From contig CM067081.1 in the NCBI GenBank assembly GCA_034008185.1, forward strand, positions 66,888,054-66,952,053: 64,000 bases of DNA. Reading direction: 5' to 3'. The position numbers and the translations under genes are program-made. How positions within the stretch are numbered: position 1 is the stretch's first letter; each line of letters begins with the position of its first letter. The DNA is from Gorsachius magnificus (taxonomy: Eukaryota > Chordata > Aves > Pelecaniformes > Ardeidae). Of the stretch, positions 36,101-43,800 are shown piece by piece. Under the pieces are notes generated by a model. The model worked only from the letters and a program-made list of their open reading frames with translations, was not told where the DNA came from and made no database searches.

Positions 36101-36893
36101 CCAAAGAAGTCCAAAATCAGATACTGCTTAGTAGTGCAAAGCGAGTGCATTAAACCTCTGGAACTTTCACCTATTAGCACAAAATGACTGTAAAGAATTC
36201 CCCCTCTTTGGAAGTACAGGGCAAAGTACTGGAATCTGTTCTGTCTTAAAATCCCTGTAAGAAACCCTGACTGAAAAAGTTCAGAGATAAAAAGATGTAC
36301 CAGGAGAGACTGCAAAATGAACTATAAACCTTATTTAAAACAATTCAACTTGAAAGCAGTCCTCTGTGTCCTCATCTAAAGAGTCCATTATCAGGTTTAG
36401 AGAGTACACCTCGTTCTGTACGTGTTAATATAAAACTAATCATGTTGGAAGTGGTTGATTGCTCAACAAAATGAGGGATTATACCTTTATATGAAACGAA
36501 TAGCCAGAGTGGGGATCTAGTGAAAGGCATTTTTATACCAAGGTCACAGTGGCCCTATGAAAGAACACAACTGTAGCCTTTTAGCTCCGAAATCATCTAT
36601 TTACTGTATATTTGGGGTTTTTTTCCTTTTAACAGAATGCATCGAGGCACTGTCGGGAGCACATCTCAGAATTCACACCTCTTGCCTGTCTGAAAAGCCC
36701 AAGATATAGGAGCAGTGACTGCAGCAATTCCCCAGCAAGAAGGTCAAATTCTCATTCTAAAAAAATGATGTTTACGCACTGGAGAGGCGTTGATTATTCA
36801 GTACTTCCATCTGTCTTTGGCTATTCAAATAAGCATTGCCGTTCCAGTGCAGGCTACCGCTACAGTGGGTCAGGTTTGGAAACGTCTGTATGA
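42..36893 (+). CDS. ATP11A: ATP11A, P4-type phospholipid flippase: 3' part of gene (19 internal exons plus alternative terminal exons)
   Basis: Multi-exon gene span; coding exons are listed separately. Together they encode about 870 residues with the short tail or 930 with the long tail; the human protein is about 1,134, so roughly 264 N-terminal residues lie upstream. The family uses ATP to move phosphatidylserine and phosphatidylethanolamine from the outer to the inner leaflet of the plasma membrane, with TMEM30A (CDC50A) as partner. Visible signatures: the M4 segment [16 protein letters not shown] (phospho-Asp), [26 protein letters not shown], and six C-terminal membrane helices. ATP11A rather than 11B or 11C is chosen from [21 protein letters not shown] and the tail [12 protein letters not shown]. 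Exon phases join correctly throughout, except after the first exon, where one base appears missing. Confidence 0.95.
123..1403 (+). other. ATP11A intron
   Basis: AT-rich intron with a long T run near 183-202 and a long T tract before the acceptor at 1403. No gene, RNA or recognisable repeat was seen. Confidence 0.85.
1404..1554 (+). CDS. ATP11A: ATP11A exon: transmembrane helix M3
   Basis: Acceptor AG at 1402-1403, donor GT at 1555. One base finishes a Lys codon, then 50 codons. The hydrophobic stretch [16 protein letters not shown] is M3; the following [20 protein letters not shown] is the M3-M4 exoplasmic loop, a strongly conserved P4-ATPase segment. Ends in phase 0. Confidence 0.95.
1839..2016 (+). 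mobile_element. CR1 LINE, + strand copy, left part
   Basis: Begins in the CR1 3' coding end ([17 protein letters not shown], then [20 protein letters not shown]) and stops at the codon for DEV around 2016, where a second CR1 in opposite orientation starts. The remaining 3' end of this copy resumes at about 2863. 5' truncated, as most CR1 copies are. Confidence 0.85.
2017..2862 (-). mobile_element. CR1 LINE inserted on the - strand, with open partial reverse-transcriptase ORF
   Basis: Reads on the - strand as the C-terminal end of the CR1 pol protein: [59 protein letters not shown] and EHWNRLPR. The frame is open for about 250 codons with no stop or frameshift, which suggests a comparatively recent insertion. 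The catalytic reverse-transcriptase core and endonuclease are absent (5' truncation), so it cannot move by itself. The 3' end at the left boundary has CR1 tail units related to ACAGAATC. Confidence 0.9.
2863..2959 (+). mobile_element. CR1 LINE, + strand copy, right part (3' terminus)
   Basis: Continues the copy interrupted at about 2016: it carries the conserved CR1 3' UTR (GGTTGGACTAGATGATCTCC, then a run related to CTTCCAGCCC) and ends in the ATTCTG tail. Together with 1839-2016 it forms one CR1 3' end split by the younger element. Confidence 0.85.
3886..4083 (+). CDS. ATP11A: ATP11A exon: transmembrane helix M4
   Basis: Acceptor ggcag at 3881-3885, donor GT at 4084; 66 codons in phase 0. 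It encodes [20 protein letters not shown] (M4, with the Pro that unwinds the helix in P-type ATPases) and [11 protein letters not shown]. It ends in [12 protein letters not shown], the linker to the phosphorylation domain, invariant in P4-ATPases. Confidence 0.96.
4084..6935 (+). other. ATP11A intron
   Basis: Contains a degenerate CR1 (4738-5632). The flanking 4.08-4.73 and 5.64-6.93 kb are AT-rich with no supported gene. Confidence 0.85.
4738..5632 (+). mobile_element. CR1 LINE, + strand, degenerate
   Basis: CR1 pol C-terminal region on the + strand: [21 protein letters not shown] start near 4750, VTSGVHQGS at about 4880, NDLDD, then a jump across the following domain (internal deletion) to [17 protein letters not shown]. 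Several frame breaks follow, then [20 protein letters not shown]. The 3' end has the CR1 terminus with ATTCTGTGACTCTG. Much more decayed than the - strand copy at 2017-2862, so older. Confidence 0.85.
6936..7109 (+). CDS. ATP11A: ATP11A exon: phosphorylation site DKTGT
   Basis: Acceptor tgcag at 6931-6935, donor GT at 7110; 58 codons in phase 0. It starts [19 protein letters not shown]; the catalytic Asp that forms the aspartyl-phosphate is codon 6954-6956. [18 protein letters not shown] and IDMIDSSP, at the start of the nucleotide-binding domain, are the best paralog markers for ATP11A. Confidence 0.97.
7110..8524 (+). other. ATP11A intron
   Basis: Unique AT-rich sequence; no gene, RNA or repeat recognised. 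Confidence 0.8.
8525..8688 (+). CDS. ATP11A: ATP11A exon: nucleotide-binding domain
   Basis: Acceptor tttttag ending at 8524, donor GT at 8689; 54 codons plus 2 nt. It encodes [20 protein letters not shown] and [12 protein letters not shown], a conserved ATP-binding domain block. DSVD followed by Gly (8588-8599) is a caspase-like site in the variable loop where ATP11A and ATP11C are known to be cut in apoptosis. Confidence 0.96.
8975..9046 (+). CDS. ATP11A: ATP11A exon: nucleotide-binding domain
   Basis: Acceptor acag ending at 8974, donor GTGAGT at 9047. Encodes (R)[20 protein letters not shown], matching the ATP11A N-domain; 1 nt in and 2 nt out keep phase with the neighbouring exons. The preceding intron (8689-8974) is only 286 nt. 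Confidence 0.95.
9047..10784 (+). other. ATP11A intron
   Basis: AT-rich unique sequence; no gene or repeat recognised. The short open frames in it lack homology and splice context. Confidence 0.8.
10785..10858 (+). CDS. ATP11A: ATP11A exon: nucleotide-binding domain
   Basis: Acceptor ttcag ending at 10784, donor GTAGGG at 10859. Encodes [20 protein letters not shown]; the [10 protein letters not shown] block is conserved in the P4-ATPase N-domain. Phase 1 at both ends. Confidence 0.96.
11110..11213 (+). CDS. ATP11A: ATP11A exon: [12 protein letters not shown]-binding motif
   Basis: Acceptor ttttag ending at 11109, donor GTAAGA at 11214. Encodes [17 protein letters not shown] and [10 protein letters not shown]. 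Lys in KGADS (11130-11144) contacts ATP in P-type ATPases. Phase 1 in, phase 0 out. Confidence 0.96.
11214..12989 (+). other. ATP11A intron
   Basis: Unique sequence; nothing recognisable beyond short A/T tracts. Confidence 0.8.
12990..13171 (+). CDS. ATP11A: ATP11A exon: end of nucleotide-binding domain
   Basis: Acceptor ctttag ending at 12989, donor GTTAGT at 13172. Encodes [13 protein letters not shown], then [20 protein letters not shown] and [10 protein letters not shown], the conserved return into the P-domain. 60 codons plus 2 nt. Confidence 0.96.
13172..13859 (+). other. ATP11A intron
   Basis: Unique AT-rich intron; no feature recognised. Confidence 0.8.
13860..14111 (+). CDS. ATP11A: ATP11A exon: P-domain TGDK motif
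   Basis: Acceptor cacag ending at 13859, donor GTAAGG at 14112. Encodes [20 protein letters not shown], then [24 protein letters not shown] is at 13927-13938 and is part of the P-domain active site. It continues with [19 protein letters not shown] and the ATP11A-type [10 protein letters not shown]. Longest exon of the set (252 nt). Confidence 0.97.
14112..14849 (+). other. ATP11A intron
   Basis: Unique AT-rich intron; no feature recognised. Confidence 0.8.
14850..15024 (+). CDS. ATP11A: ATP11A exon: P-domain
   Basis: Acceptor aacag ending at 14849, donor GTTTGT at 15025. Encodes [20 protein letters not shown], then [20 protein letters not shown] and MAPLQKAQ; the CRMAPLQKA block is diagnostic for P4-ATPases. 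Confidence 0.97.
15025..16253 (+). other. ATP11A intron
   Basis: AT-rich. Holds a 93-codon open frame (15,376-15,657, + strand) without homology or splice context, judged chance. A purine-rich A/G run occurs near 15,129-15,149. Confidence 0.75.
16254..16356 (+). CDS. ATP11A: ATP11A exon: hinge motif GDGANDVSM
   Basis: Acceptor ttccag ending at 16253, donor GTAAGT at 16357. Encodes [20 protein letters not shown] and AHVGIG. GDGAND (16,305-16,322) holds the Asp residues that coordinate Mg2+ during phosphorylation and dephosphorylation. Confidence 0.97.
16609..16754 (+). CDS. ATP11A: ATP11A exon: P-domain end and start of M5
   Basis: Acceptor taaag ending at 16608, donor GTAGGA at 16755. Encodes [20 protein letters not shown], then [20 protein letters not shown], leading into M5. 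2 nt plus 48 codons. The preceding intron is only 252 nt. Confidence 0.97.
16755..17722 (+). other. ATP11A intron
   Basis: Contains a pyrimidine tract of T then C near 16,990-17,013; otherwise unique sequence. Confidence 0.8.
17723..17782 (+). CDS. ATP11A: ATP11A micro-exon: helix M5
   Basis: Acceptor tttcag ending at 17722, donor GTTAGT at 17783. Exactly 20 codons beginning [14 protein letters not shown] and ending GFSQQ, the conserved M5 core and M5-M6 turn of ATP11 proteins. Confidence 0.96.
17783..19402 (+). other. ATP11A intron
   Basis: Unique sequence apart from a short CR1 3' end at 19,157-19,209. Confidence 0.8.
19157..19209 (-). mobile_element. CR1 LINE 3' terminal fragment, - strand
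   Basis: About 50 bp matching the last bases of CR1 (TCACAGAATCT, GGGTTGGAAGGGACCTTGGG, GATCATCTAGTCCAACCC read on the + strand). The severe 5' truncation is typical of the family. Confidence 0.8.
19403..19530 (+). CDS. ATP11A: ATP11A exon: helix M6
   Basis: Acceptor ctccag ending at 19402, donor GTAAAA at 19531. Encodes [20 protein letters not shown], then [20 protein letters not shown], i.e. M6 and the cytosolic M6-M7 loop. 42 codons plus 2 nt. Confidence 0.97.
19531..21034 (+). other. ATP11A intron
   Basis: Unique AT-rich sequence; no feature recognised. Confidence 0.8.
21035..21170 (+). CDS. ATP11A: ATP11A exon: helix M7
   Basis: Acceptor acacag ending at 21034, donor GTTAGT at 21171. 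Encodes [20 protein letters not shown], then [17 protein letters not shown] and TSNGQ: the cytosolic approach and M7, then the exoplasmic loop. Confidence 0.97.
23500..23552 (+). mobile_element. CR1 LINE 3' terminal fragment, + strand
   Basis: Short stretch with the CR1 end GGGTCCCTTCCAACC followed by ATTCTATGATTCTT, the 8-bp tail repeat of CR1. No coding part remains. Confidence 0.7.
24684..25860 (-). mobile_element. Old CR1 LINE, - strand, about 1.2 kb or longer
   Basis: On the + strand it reads as inverted CR1: GATGGGAAGGGACCCTGGAGG at the 3' end, then landmarks for lost pol codons (TTCCTGGGCAACCTGTTC, GGCCCAAAACTGGGCACAG, GAGGTCCCTCTGGGTTGA). An upstream part mentions a typical CR1 stretch around 25,580-25,760. 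Many substitutions and indels mark it as old, with no long frame. Weak similarity may run on to about 26,460. Confidence 0.75.
27015..27080 (+). CDS. ATP11A: ATP11A micro-exon: helix M8
   Basis: Acceptor tatag ending at 27014, donor GTAAGG at 27081. 22 codons, [20 protein letters not shown] then LK: the conserved FGNWTFGT box and M8. Confidence 0.96.
27405..27508 (+). CDS. ATP11A: ATP11A exon: helix M9
   Basis: Acceptor tttcag ending at 27404, donor GTATGA at 27509. Encodes [20 protein letters not shown], then [14 protein letters not shown]: conserved loop and M9. 34 codons plus 2 nt, completing Trp with the next exon. Confidence 0.97.
27509..29321 (+). other. ATP11A intron
   Basis: Mostly unique. 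A GC-richer stretch at about 27,720-27,960 resembles no repeat I recognise. Confidence 0.75.
29322..29487 (+). CDS. ATP11A: ATP11A exon: helix M10, last common exon
   Basis: Acceptor actag ending at 29321, donor GTAACA at 29488. Encodes [20 protein letters not shown], then [20 protein letters not shown] and [16 protein letters not shown]10 and start of the cytosolic tail. Ends in phase 0 after Gln, so the terminal exons at 31,455 and 36,636 both join in frame. Confidence 0.97.
29488..31454 (+). other. ATP11A intron before the proximal terminal exon
   Basis: Unique AT-rich sequence; no feature recognised. Confidence 0.8.
31455..31532 (+). CDS. ATP11A: ATP11A terminal exon, short C-terminus
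   Basis: Acceptor tcag ending at 31454. 25 codons, beginning [18 protein letters not shown] and ending SSSLSF, then TAA at 31,530-31,532. This matches the C-terminus of the 1,134-residue human isoform nearly residue for residue. Too short and without its own Met, so it is found only by following the splice phase. The acceptor is preceded by an interrupted pyrimidine tract, i.e. moderately weak, which fits an optional terminal exon. Confidence 0.92.
   Translation, partial: TKHQCLSVEQSTIFMLSQTSSSLSF
31533..32540 (+). other. ATP11A: Probable 3' UTR of the short-tail ATP11A transcript
   Basis: Follows the TAA at 31,532. Canonical AATAAA signals occur at 32,328-32,333 and 32,504-32,509. The cleavage site is inferred, not seen. 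Confidence 0.4.
32541..36635 (+). other. Interval between alternative ATP11A terminal exons
   Basis: Intron for the long-tail transcript. It holds an imperfect CA/TG palindrome (32,758-32,816), a GC-richer block at about 33,290-33,850 and a candidate extra tail exon at 34,128-34,217. No CR1 copy or independent gene was recognised. Confidence 0.6.
34128..34217 (+). CDS. Candidate third ATP11A terminal exon (weak)
   Basis: A good acceptor (pyrimidine-rich tract then cttgcag at 34,121-34,127) is followed, in the phase left by the last common exon, by 29 codons and [23 protein letters not shown] then [10 protein letters not shown] know of no matching isoform in other species. A 29-codon open frame after an AG is expected by chance about one time in four, so this is only a candidate. 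Confidence 0.2.
   Translation, partial: KSVRHKTALNALANSDGPLLEGNLSASEP
36636..36893 (+). CDS. ATP11A: ATP11A terminal exon, long alternative C-terminus (85 aa)
   Basis: Acceptor aacag ending at 36,635 after a T-rich tract. In the phase left by the last common exon it stays open for 85 codons to TGA at 36,891. It begins [20 protein letters not shown], then SPRY; SEFTPLA, L and SP-x-Y agree with the long human ATP11A isoform, whose tail contains SEFTPLASLQSPGY. The exon continues with [20 protein letters not shown] and FGYSNKH and ends SGSGLETSV. The last four residues, ETSV, fit a class I PDZ ligand. Rich in Ser, Arg and Lys, as a cytosolic tail would be. The later part is less like the human tail from memory. 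Confidence 0.8.
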   Translation, partial: NASRHCREHISEFTPLACLKSPRYRSSDCSNSPARRSNSHSKKMMFTHWRGVDYSVLPSVFGYSNKHCRSSAGYRYSGSGLETSV

Positions 36894-39800
36894 CAGAACA
36901 CCAAGTCAAGCCTTTAAAAACTGTATTTTTGTTTATTTCTTTTTTCAGGAAACAAATATGTCACAGAAATATATTAAACTATACGTGGCTTTTGCTGTCT
37001 GAGGTAATGTTCAGACAAACAGGATCAAGAGCTTAGAAGTATCAACCCTTCCAGGCCAATAGGCCCCTTTTTATGTCTTGAACTACTGGAGCAATGAACA
37101 ATCTGCACAGTCTGGTACTGTGAGACTGGTAGCACTAAAAATTCTCTTCATCCTGTGTCAAGACTTTTGTGCATTTACTGCTTCTGTCATCTCTAGTCAT
37201 TTTCTTTGTTACTTGAAGTATATAGTTTCAGTCAGTGACCTACATTTTGAGATCAACAGTTTTAATTTTCAGCCAGAAGCAATGACCTCAGTTATCTCCA
37301 GTGAAAGTCTCCTAAAGCATATTTAACAAGTGCTGTTTCTGATTTTCCTCTGTCCTTTCTCTTTCTTTGCTCTTTCTGTAGAACAAACTGGTGTTTCCTC
37401 TGTGCAAATCTGCTTTCAAGAAACACTCTCTAATGTTCACTTCCTTGTAAGTGGCCGAATCAGGGCTATGGCTGGTTTTCAGTTGGTTTTCCCGTGTAGC
37501 GCAAGATAGGCAAAACAATCCTTGCGTAGAGTATGTACACGCTATGTGAAGTCAAGTTGGCTGTTAAAAAGGTGAATGCATCAGTGTCGAAATTACTCAA
37601 AAGCAGAACATAAGCGTTTTCCCTAAAAGGTCTTTGTGAATTTGTCGAGGATGCAGATTACCCGGTGTTCCCACTTCCTATCCGTGACTGCAAAATATGC
37701 GTAGCAGAAAGTATTGTATGTTAAGCTTTTTTTGACACATCTTTTTCCTTACAGGAAGAAAGGCTGTTTTTCCAAATAAGCATCTTTTACTATCTGGATT
37801 CATCCTTTTAACTTTGATTTTTTTTGTGTGTATGGTTACATACTGGCTGATTGACTTGGTAGATGTATTACAAAGCACGCAAGTGCTAACTTTTGCAAGC
37901 AAACCACGAGGTGGCACACAGCTGTTTACTAACAGTTGAACCGTAGTTGCAATGTAGACACTAGCCCGACTGCGAGGGTTCCATCTGAATCCCTTTAAGA
38001 ATGACAGCCAACTTGCACTTCTGTTTTCTCTGCTACAGTTACGTTACCTTGCACTAATTCAACTCGTAGCTGTGTCCTTGTCTTGTTTCTTTAGTCCAGT
38101 GTTTTATTTTGGGGTGCAAAAATATCTGAAGGAGTAATCTGATTTCAATCGGTTTCAGCCTGGTGGTTAGAGCTGGTTAATAACTCTGGTCATGAAATAC
38201 CTCTGGGAGGACATTAGCTAAAACTTTATTTTGATGTGAAAACAAAATATTTGGAATCAGAGCTGCAGCCTTTATTGGAAGACTTGGCCAAGACATTGTT
38301 AGTTGTCTTTCAAATGGACTAGTGTGGCAGAGAAAAATTATTTCCCTTTTTGTGTTTTGGTTTTTTTTTTTAAAAAAAAAAACCCAAAACAGAAGCAAAA
38401 TAGTTTACTTACTAATTTACTCTTTAATGGAATTAAAATCAAGTTACTAGGAAATATTCCTCACGATATTCCAAGTGGTTTTCACATTAAACAAGCAGTG
38501 ACATATTATTAAAATGCCCTGGGACAGGCAGAGATTGTAGAGCTGTGAAATTTTCAGTATACCAAAGATAAGGAAATTTTCAAAAGTCTGATGGTGAGCG
38601 CCACAAATGAAGGTATTTTTAACATTTAATATGTAGCGCTTTTACGTTTCAAAGGATGTCCTCATAGCATAGTAACATTTTGACACACATACATAGGGGT
38701 GTGGGGGTGTGTACATTACTTGCCATTGCAGACTTGAATGTTGGTCAGTTAGAACCGTCCCCTACATAAAACACTGGTGTATATATTTTTAAAAAGTTAA
38801 TATGGGTATAAATTTTATACCAGTAGCAGTGACAAATTTCTTGTGTGTAGTTAACAAATTATTTGTAATGTATTTTTTAGAAATCTTAAAATTGCCTTTG
38901 CACTGAAATATTTTTCATACTGTAGCTATTTATAAATCTGTTTTACGCATACATTTGTTAACACACCATTTCTATTTTTTTTTAAGTATATGTTTTGAAG
39001 GCTTTTTTTATACCTATGAGTTTTGGCCACTTAAATTTAGCTTAGAGTGGAGTTGTGGCTGAATGTTAAAATTCTAATGAATGTCAAATTAGAAATATAG
39101 GTCTATTGCTCTGTCGGTCTCACCCAAACTATTGCTGTTTTGTTGGTATCTGTGACAGTGGCGATTAGAGCGCTGTACTTTCAGTGCTGTGTTACTACTG
39201 CTGGCTTTTTTACTCTGTAAAGCCTCCTGCTTTTTTACTTTTCTGAGTTCCATCTTTTAGCCTTAAATGAGGAGATTTTTGCTTGATATTTTTGAAAATG
39301 CTGCATTCCCGTTCCGCCTACTAACACAGCCGTTCACTGCAAACTTCATGTCACCCAGCACTTAGAAATTATTGATAGTGTTGTTCAGTCTGAAACACCT
39401 ATGTAAGTGCTTGGGAAATTTTAGTTAAACGTGTCATTTTTTGGAGGAGAAAGAACGCTTGAATTTAAGTGGATGTTTCCGCTTTGGTTTACCTTTAAGA
39501 GTCGGTACTGTTTGTTTGTTAAAATAGGCCGTTTAATGGAAAAAACCACATAGCATCAGCTCAGTTTCACTGGATATGCTTTTGCTTCAGCCCCTGTCGC
39601 TATCGCCAGGCAAACCTAGGCCACTGCAGCAGGCGTTAACTTGGACTTTCATTGTGAATGGATCAGACGATACAAAGATGACAAGGTAGAAGCTAGATCA
39701 AAATGAATTGGAATGTTTTATTATGGACGGGACACTGCGAAGAGACAGATTTTTATGTATTTAAGAAAAAAGAATAAAAGTATAAAAATCTATATAACTT

Positions 39801-40860
39801 CCTAACTTGCCTTGTTTAAATTGTTGCAGCTTTAACAGCATAGTGTCTCCATAACTGCTTCTATAAATGTCTTGAAACTGGTAAGCACTAACCAAATGTA
39901 TGTGAAGACTTAGAAAGCATTTCAAGCTTTTCGGCCACTGAAGTTCATATATTCCCGCAGTGGCTTGTGGCAAAAGATCTTTTTTGTTTTACCATGTACA
40001 ATAATTGTTTGTTCAGCCACTTAATGTAAAAGCTTACAGTTTACTTTCTTGCTTGCATTAGCCTGTTCGTCTTGACCCATCTGGCTTGCAAATATAAAAG
40101 GAGAAAAATAGCTTAGAGCAAGAGCACTACTTTTCTTTTGGAAGCCAGTGGGATCATTGTGCTCACGCTACTGTCTCTGTTAAAAAAGCTTTAATGGAAA
40201 TTTGTGAAAGTATTATGAAAGTGAAAAAGCACGTGATTCTACTTTGCAGAATAATCTAAAAATCAGTTGATAGAGCTTTAATTTTTTACCTTATGCAAAT
40301 TCACAGAATTTTAATCTGCATTGTCTCTTGACATTAATTCTGTGCTATGTACACATCGCATTTTAAATGTCTTTTCATGATCTAATGGAAAGTAGAATCT
40401 GCGAAAGTTGCTGTATGGGGGCTGGGGGGTAGTTATCTGTGCATTAAACATTAAAGATGTCTGTAGTCATCAGCACCAAATACTGACACTTATTTTTAAT
40501 TGTACAATTATAGGTGCATTTATTTGAAAATAAATCAGCCTTCAAATCTAATGTTTAGATTATCCTATACCACTTCATGTATTTGATTTGAAGAGTCAGT
40601 TTGTGAATACATTACTGTAAAGTTTCTTTCCAGTGCTATTTTTAACTTTTATTTCTGTAGATAACCAAATATAACTTGTTTATATTCAGTCACATTTTGG
40701 ATCCTTATGTAGAATATATAAGCAGGAGACATGAATCTGCTTGCAATAAATAGAAACATTCAAGACTGGTTTAAGTTTGCTCACGAGTGATTAAAATAAT
40801 TCTAGTATGAATATGAGATGGTTTCCTCTTAGTCTGTAATAAAATGTAAGTAGATAACAG
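36894..40860 (+). other. ATP11A: Probable long 3' UTR of ATP11A (long-tail transcript)
   Basis: About 4 kb of AT-rich, repeat-free sequence after the stop at 36,893. Poly(A) signals AATAAA at 39,773, 40,529, 40,745 and 40,838, the last followed by GT-rich sequence. Pumilio-type motifs TGTATATA (38,778) and TGTAGATA (40,666) are present. Absence of CR1 and the signal cluster at its end suggest a UTR; the boundary is inferred. Confidence 0.5.
40745..40843 (+). terminator. Poly(A) signals at likely ATP11A 3' end
   Basis: AATAAA at 40,745-40,750 and 40,838-40,843, with a third at 40,529-40,534. GT-rich sequence follows the last from about 40,867. Candidate cleavage near 40,770 or 40,860. Confidence 0.45.
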
Positions 40861-43800
40861 CACGTGGAATGAGTGTTTGATTCTGTTATTGAACATGCTT
40901 GCAGTCACGGTGCCTTTTCAGAGAGTATACGCAGCCAGCTAAAAAAACAAGCTAACAAAAAGGGAAGTTCAGAGAAAGCTGGAACACGAGCACGTGCGGG
41001 GTTTGTTGCAAAGCTCATAGAAATTGGTACCAATCCAGGAGAGCTTTGTTCCTCCTGCACAGATCGGCTAAGTGCTGAAGTTCTTTCCAACCTAAACTCA
41101 TAAGCTACACTTGAGAAGATCTGGATTTCCTTACGGTTCTGCTGTGCGGGGTGCCCAGAGCTATTTCTCTTTTCTTTTGCAACGTTGGCCATTCAAAGAA
41201 ACTGAATTCAAGGCAAAAGCGATGTGCTTTGCCATCCAAGTCGGCAGCAGTGTTCACAGATTCTTACAAAAGAGGCTGAGTGCACAGAAATACCATCTTT
41301 TCCTTTCATTTGGTGGTACAGTATCATGGGACTCTCTGTAGTTTCAAAACCCTTCCAGGAGACTATACAGTACGTTGACGCAGTCAGACTGCAGGTATCC
41401 TAGAGAGCCTCCACCATGCGCGTGGGAGCGTCAGGCTGGGTGCCTTCCTCTTCGCTCTGAGGCTACGCAGAATGCTTAGGCACCGTCTTTGTATATTGAT
41501 TTCACACTTCCCATAGCAAAGATTTTAGAGCAATAGTTTTGTATTCACATGAACTTTTCATCCAGACAGTACAAGTGTATTGTACCCATCTCCCTTTTGT
41601 ACGTCAAGAAATTGATTGAGCTTCTGGAGAAGGTAGTTTGAGGGGAAGAGGTAAATACAGAAGATGTTTTTCCCTTTCTTCATGTCATGAAGAAAAAAAT
41701 GCACAAATTGCAATTAGATAGAAATATTAAATTGATACTATTTTTGAAAAAAATAATGTGATGATGCATCTGGATTTCAGGAGGAACACAGTAGCAAGAG
41801 GAACAAATTACCTCATAAGTAGACGACAACTGATTTTGCATGTAAGAATACATTTACTAACTTAAAGGAAAAAAGGGTAGAAAGTCAGTGGTTTCTCAAC
41901 ACTATTCTAAATTGAATACCTTATGCTTTCCTTAGCTCTTTAAAATATGCTCTTTTAGTAAGTTACATTGTAGAATTAATTGAAAACTGTTTCCTATATT
42001 CTGCAACAAGACTATGTTTTGTCTGCAATATATGCAACACTGCCGTATAAAATCTTTCCTGAAGGTTATTGTGATATGAAGTGAGATAGGTCAGAGACAG
42101 ACCAAGTTCCTTGGTTTTGTTTTCTGCATATTCCGACTTCCTCAGGTGATAGTCTCCAGGAATTTAAAAAGAGTGTGTGACTGTTCTAATAAGTCTCTGT
42201 TGCTGTGTGTTTCCATTACACACACTCACAGGTCTTTTCATTTTAATTTCATTCAAATGCTAAAGCAAAATTCATAGCCATTTAAAGGCTTCATTTACAC
42301 TGTGAGGGGCAGGGATAAAAACAAATATAGCCATTAACTCATTTTGTTATACGGAACAGTTTGCCCCCTGATGTCCCCCATATACCTTTAGAGGTCTGTC
42401 TTTATTGGAAAATTAGTGTGTGATCAGTTCTTTTTAAAGTGGTGAGTCTGCAGTAAATTAATAGTGGTCACTCTTAATAACTTAAAGTGTTTATTTTCCA
42501 TTTGAAGGAGACAAATAGGAGTAATATTCCATTTTAAGCCGTCAAAAGGTTTGTTGTTGTTTTCCATTATTCATTTCAGTTAAGAAATCTCATGGCACAT
42601 TAAGCTTTTAAAAATACATACGGTGCAGTGTCCTGCTAGGTTCAGAGGCTCCCTGTTCAGATTGTATCAGGAAGAACTGTTAACATCCAGTCTCCTTGCT
42701 TAACGTGGGAAAACCTGATACGCTTCTTGTTCCTACAAAGGAAAGCAATGTTACTGGTTGTTCAAAAAGAACATCGACACTTACCTTGAGATTTTAAACA
42801 TATTTTGTAAAGATACTTCACACTGAAGTGTTAACCAAATCTGAAAGCTAGCGTAATCACTAATAAACACTGAGCTTTAGAAAAGAAGGAGAGCGGATCC
42901 TGGTCCAAGGTTCAAGATCATCAACTGGTATGTGGACTTTTATTTCAGAAAATACTTCCAAGTAGCTGACCTAGGAGAGTATTCTGCTAGGAAATGCTGA
43001 GCAGCGTGCTTCTATGGTGATTATAAACTACATAGTTAGAGAAAGTTGTTGATAATAATTAGGTTGAAGTCTAATTGTTTTGTTCCCACCTATGAGGACG
43101 TAATTCTGATAAAATTATAGTCCAGAAAGAAAGACCTCACCTCCTAAGGGATTTCAGGCACAAGACCACAAAACTTAATACTGATGCAGTGATACAGCTC
43201 CATAACAGTTGGGATTCACTTGGCTTTTAAGTGACTCTTCTTAGAAAGTCCAAACTATGTCTTAGTTTAGCCCAAAAGCAGTGTTTGTGCATCATAGTGC
43301 TGAAAGGAACAGGTCCAGATGGAAAAAGCTGAAGATCCTTCCACTGTAGATTGCACTGCAACATGAGTCACTTCTCTTCGTCCTCTCGGATCAGGCCCCC
43401 CAGCAGATGACTTGGAAGCCACCTTCCTTGGAGGCCCTGGACTTCTGCGTGCTGGTGGGAAATGCCCAGCTGCCCGATGCCCTCTAACCTCACCAGGTGT
43501 TTGTCAGAGCAGCTGCGCAGAAAGTGAAGGTGCAGCCATTGTAGGGCATGGCCAGAGCAACATTTCTGCCATTAACAGGTTTGAGTCCAAGATGATCTTA
43601 GTCCTCGGAAGTACTGGTCTATGTATAATACAGTGGGTGCTTACTGAAGACACTTCCAGCTGCTGGAGATAATCCTGGGACGTCATTTAAAACCTACTTT
43701 TTTAGGGAGTGTAAGTAAGTTTGCATATTTGTTCTCAGCCTAGAAAGATTTTATTTTTCTAAGCAAGTATTTTATTCAGTTACTTCTGTTTTCCATTCTG

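Noticed and set aside
40873..41103. 76-codon + strand frame just after the ATP11A poly(A) signals
   Set aside because: No homology; the end resembles a CR1 tail (TTCTTTCCAACCTAAA) by chance or as a tiny remnant, too short to call.
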